DNA of 64,000 nucleotides from Stieleria varia (GTDB taxonomy: Bacteria > Planctomycetota > Planctomycetia > Pirellulales > Pirellulaceae). Positions 62,236 through 64,000 of this stretch are shown piece after piece (the first letter of the stretch is position 1; every line of letters begins with the position of its first letter). Both the position numbers and the translations under genes were made by a program. The notes beneath the pieces were generated by a model. The model saw nothing but the letters and a program-made list of their open reading frames with translations. It was not told the origin of the DNA and ran no database searches. The stretch covers positions 6,448,001 through 6,512,000 of the forward strand of contig NZ_CP151726.1 in the NCBI RefSeq assembly GCF_038443385.1. The letters are read 5' to 3'.

Positions 62236-63876
62236 TCAGTAGACGTCGCGGACGTAGCGTTTTTCTTTCCCAAGATTTGCAACGTAGGCTCTGGCGTCCG
62301 ATTCAGAAAAGCCGCCCTGTTGGGCGACGATCTGATGCAGCGACCGATCTACATCCAACGCCATTCTGGACGCGTCTCCACACACATAGAAGTACGCTCC
62401 CTCTGACAGCCACCGCCATAACTCAGCCGCCTGTTCCTTCATCCGATCTTGGACATAGACCTTGTGTTCTCCGTCGCGACTGAAGGCCGTGTCGAGACGA
62501 TTGAGTACCCCCGACTGGGCGAATTGGTTCAGCTCGTCTTGGTACAAGAAATCAAATTCACTTCTTTGGTCGCCAAAGAACAGCCAATTGTTTCCCGATG
62601 CTTTGGTCGCCGCACGTTCTTGCAGGAACGCCATAAAGGGAGCGATGCCCGTTCCGGGGCCGACCATGATCATTGCCGCGGTCGGGTCGCTGGGAACCGT
62701 GAATCCCCCATGGTTGGCTTGACGAAAGACACGAATCTCTCCACCACCGTCCAAACGATCAGCCAACAATGTGCTTGCCACACCCTTGCGTTCACGACCG
62801 TCCTTTTCAAACGCGACTCGACCGACGGTGAGGTGAACCGTGTCACCGACCGTTTTCTGGCTGCTGGCGATGGAATACAGACGTGGGTTCAAGACCGCCA
62901 GCGTGGCTACGAATTCTGTCGCACTGATGGTGACTCCGCGAGCCAAACGCAGCGCATCGAGCACGTCAAATCCACCGGGAACACCGTCCTCCAAGTACCC
63001 CGTCAGGATAGGCAAAAGGCTTGAATCTTGAGCCCGACTGATGATCAACTCAATCAATTCATCGCTCGGGTCCTTCAAGCAACGGTCCTGGACAAGGGTG
63101 TCGAGCAACGATTTGGAATCACCTTGCGGGCTGGACACCAGCATCTGCGGTTCAGCGCCAATCTCCTCGATGATCTCCGTGACAAGGTCACGGCAGTTCG
63201 TCGGATAGATTCCCAGGGCGTCACCAACATCGTATCGTATGCCAGAACCGGACAAATCGATCACGACGTGCCGAGTATCTTTCGCAGAACCTGGCTTGTT
63301 CAGGCGACGAGATTCAACCAGCTTGGCTGTAAAGGGGTTCTGACGCGACCAAGATGCGGCCCCCTTTCCGTTGACGGTCGCTCCATTCTTTGTCGGGGCA
63401 CTGGCTGTCTGGGCACTGGCTGTCTGGGCGATGGCTCGTTGAGCAGAATCCTGGCCGGTAGATTCTTTCAAGACCAGTTTGACCATCTTTGCGGTTTCCT
63501 TGCCACCTGGACTGCAGAGCGTCAAGTTCTTTTCGTCGCCGGCGGCGATTGCTTCCGCGTAGGTCTGGCACAGGTAGCCACACGAACCGCAATCAAGCTG
63601 TGCCATGGCGGCCATCAACTTTCGCTCGATCGGTTTATCCTCGGCAAGACTCATTCGATCCACGATCGGTAGAGATGCGTCATGCCACGGGAATTCCTCC
63701 TGCTCTGGTTCGGGTTCGAGTCCGGGAGCAACTGACGGCGTCACCATTCCGGCCGCGGACAACACCGCAGCAGCATCCGCATTGAGCTGGATGCCTGCCA
63801 AGCCAGAAAAAAAACCGTTGAGCCAAGCTCGCTGCTCTGTAGTAAATGGTGCATGCTCTGGAATGAAGCTACTCAT
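62236..63876 (-). CDS. CysJ-like flavin reductase with N-terminal RnfB-type Fe-S domain
   Basis: A 546-residue protein. Residues 90-130 carry C96-x2-C99-x3-C103-x17-C121 in the setting LDCGSCGYLCQTYAEAIAAG and CSPGG, which matches the RnfB-type 4Fe-4S domain (one residue shorter between the second and third Cys). From about 175 the protein follows the CysJ/cytochrome P450 reductase FAD/NADPH module, with NPRLYSIASS for FAD, VGPGTGIAPF for NADP and the end YVRDVY as in CysJ. A flavodoxin domain is absent; the Fe-S domain would take its place. It is likely the electron-donating subunit for sulfite reductase or a similar acceptor. ATG at 63876 is preferred. Confidence 0.85.
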   Translation of the reverse strand: MSSFIPEHAPFTTEQRAWLNGFFSGLAGIQLNADAAAVLSAAGMVTPSVAPGLEPEPEQEEFPWHDASLPIVDRMSLAEDKPIERKLMAAMAQLDCGSCGYLCQTYAEAIAAGDEKNLTLCSPGGKETAKMVKLVLKESTGQDSAQRAIAQTASAQTASAPTKNGATVNGKGAASWSRQNPFTAKLVESRRLNKPGSAKDTRHVVIDLSGSGIRYDVGDALGIYPTNCRDLVTEIIEEIGAEPQMLVSSPQGDSKSLLDTLVQDRCLKDPSDELIELIISRAQDSSLLPILTGYLEDGVPGGFDVLDALRLARGVTISATEFVATLAVLNPRLYSIASSQKTVGDTVHLTVGRVAFEKDGRERKGVASTLLADRLDGGGEIRVFRQANHGGFTVPSDPTAAMIMVGPGTGIAPFMAFLQERAATKASGNNWLFFGDQRSEFDFLYQDELNQFAQSGVLNRLDTAFSRDGEHKVYVQDRMKEQAAELWRWLSEGAYFYVCGDASRMALDVDRSLHQIVAQQGGFSESDARAYVANLGKEKRYVRDVY

Positions 63877-63973
63877 CGGACTTGCAATGTTTTTATCAAG
63901 AGGACTAAACGGAACGGAAATTCTCAATCGCGAATTGACTCAGGCGGTCGACGTTTTTTGAAGAGATGTCTGA

Positions 63974-64000
63974 TCAAGCTTTGGCGTCGCGGGTTTCGGC
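63974..64000 (-). CDS. Possible 3' end of a gene upstream of the reductase (partial)
   Basis: On the minus strand a short open stretch reads AETRDAKA followed by TGA at 63974-63976. It may be the end of a gene co-transcribed with the reductase (gap of about 97 bp). With 8 codons visible, nothing more can be claimed. Confidence 0.25.
   Translation of the reverse strand, partial: AETRDAKA

Overview
This window reads as chromosome from a marine-type planctomycete, most likely Pirellulaceae and Rhodopirellula-like. The inference rests on gene content: five secreted sulfatases, two DUF1549/DUF1553 plus DUF1501 modules, a ThuA/heme-binding giant protein, a PL11 rhamnogalacturonan lyase, a DUF1080 protein, a BBP7-type outer-membrane protein, an OprO/P-type porin, an ECF sigma/anti-sigma operon, and many intergenic palindromes. 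No rRNA, tRNA or CRISPR array was seen.

Layout. 1-1590: an ISKra4-like insertion sequence running off the left edge; it has cut off the N-terminal part of an ABC permease that is translationally coupled to an HlyD-type adaptor (to 3537). 3647-17629: P-type ATPase, a c'-type cytochrome, a large hybrid histidine kinase, a sulfatase, a redoxin-cytochrome-monooxygenase-like fusion, a porin and a 21-cysteine secreted protein ending at a clear terminator. 17904-30514: two unknown membrane proteins, a DUF1080/sulfatase pair, an AI-2E-type transporter with an extra C-terminal region, a CheY-like regulator, an ECF sigma / anti-sigma / secreted protein operon, and an N-formylglutamate amidohydrolase-like gene. 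30772-32733: an SH3-domain secreted protein. 32748-41700: a tight minus-strand operon (ThuA-heme protein, PL11 lyase, secreted unknown, sulfatase) that looks like a locus for sulfated pectin-like polysaccharide. 41802-50736: WD40, DUF1501 and DUF1549 genes in two modules, with a 435-bp tandem duplication that copied the 5' end of one DUF1501 gene. 50904-58668: serine hydrolase, sulfatase, BBP7-like protein, sulfatase. 58977-62041: a gene for a TIR / transmembrane / caspase-like protein, split by an ISAs1-family element with a perfect 10-bp target duplication. 62236-63876: an RnfB-like Fe-S domain fused to a CysJ-like flavin reductase.

Two themes stand out. First, polysaccharide desulfation and cleavage is spread over several sulfatase loci, with one dedicated operon. 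Second, non-coding space is full of repeat families (called R1 to R6 here) that have recombined with each other, duplicated a promoter and signal-peptide segment, and become the 3' end of a sulfatase gene. The strongest candidate for an unusual biological system is the TIR-caspase gene: removing the insertion and one target copy restores exactly one 601-codon reading frame with the expected TIR glutamate and the caspase His/Cys pair in place. It resembles an abortive-infection or regulated-death effector that was inactivated recently.
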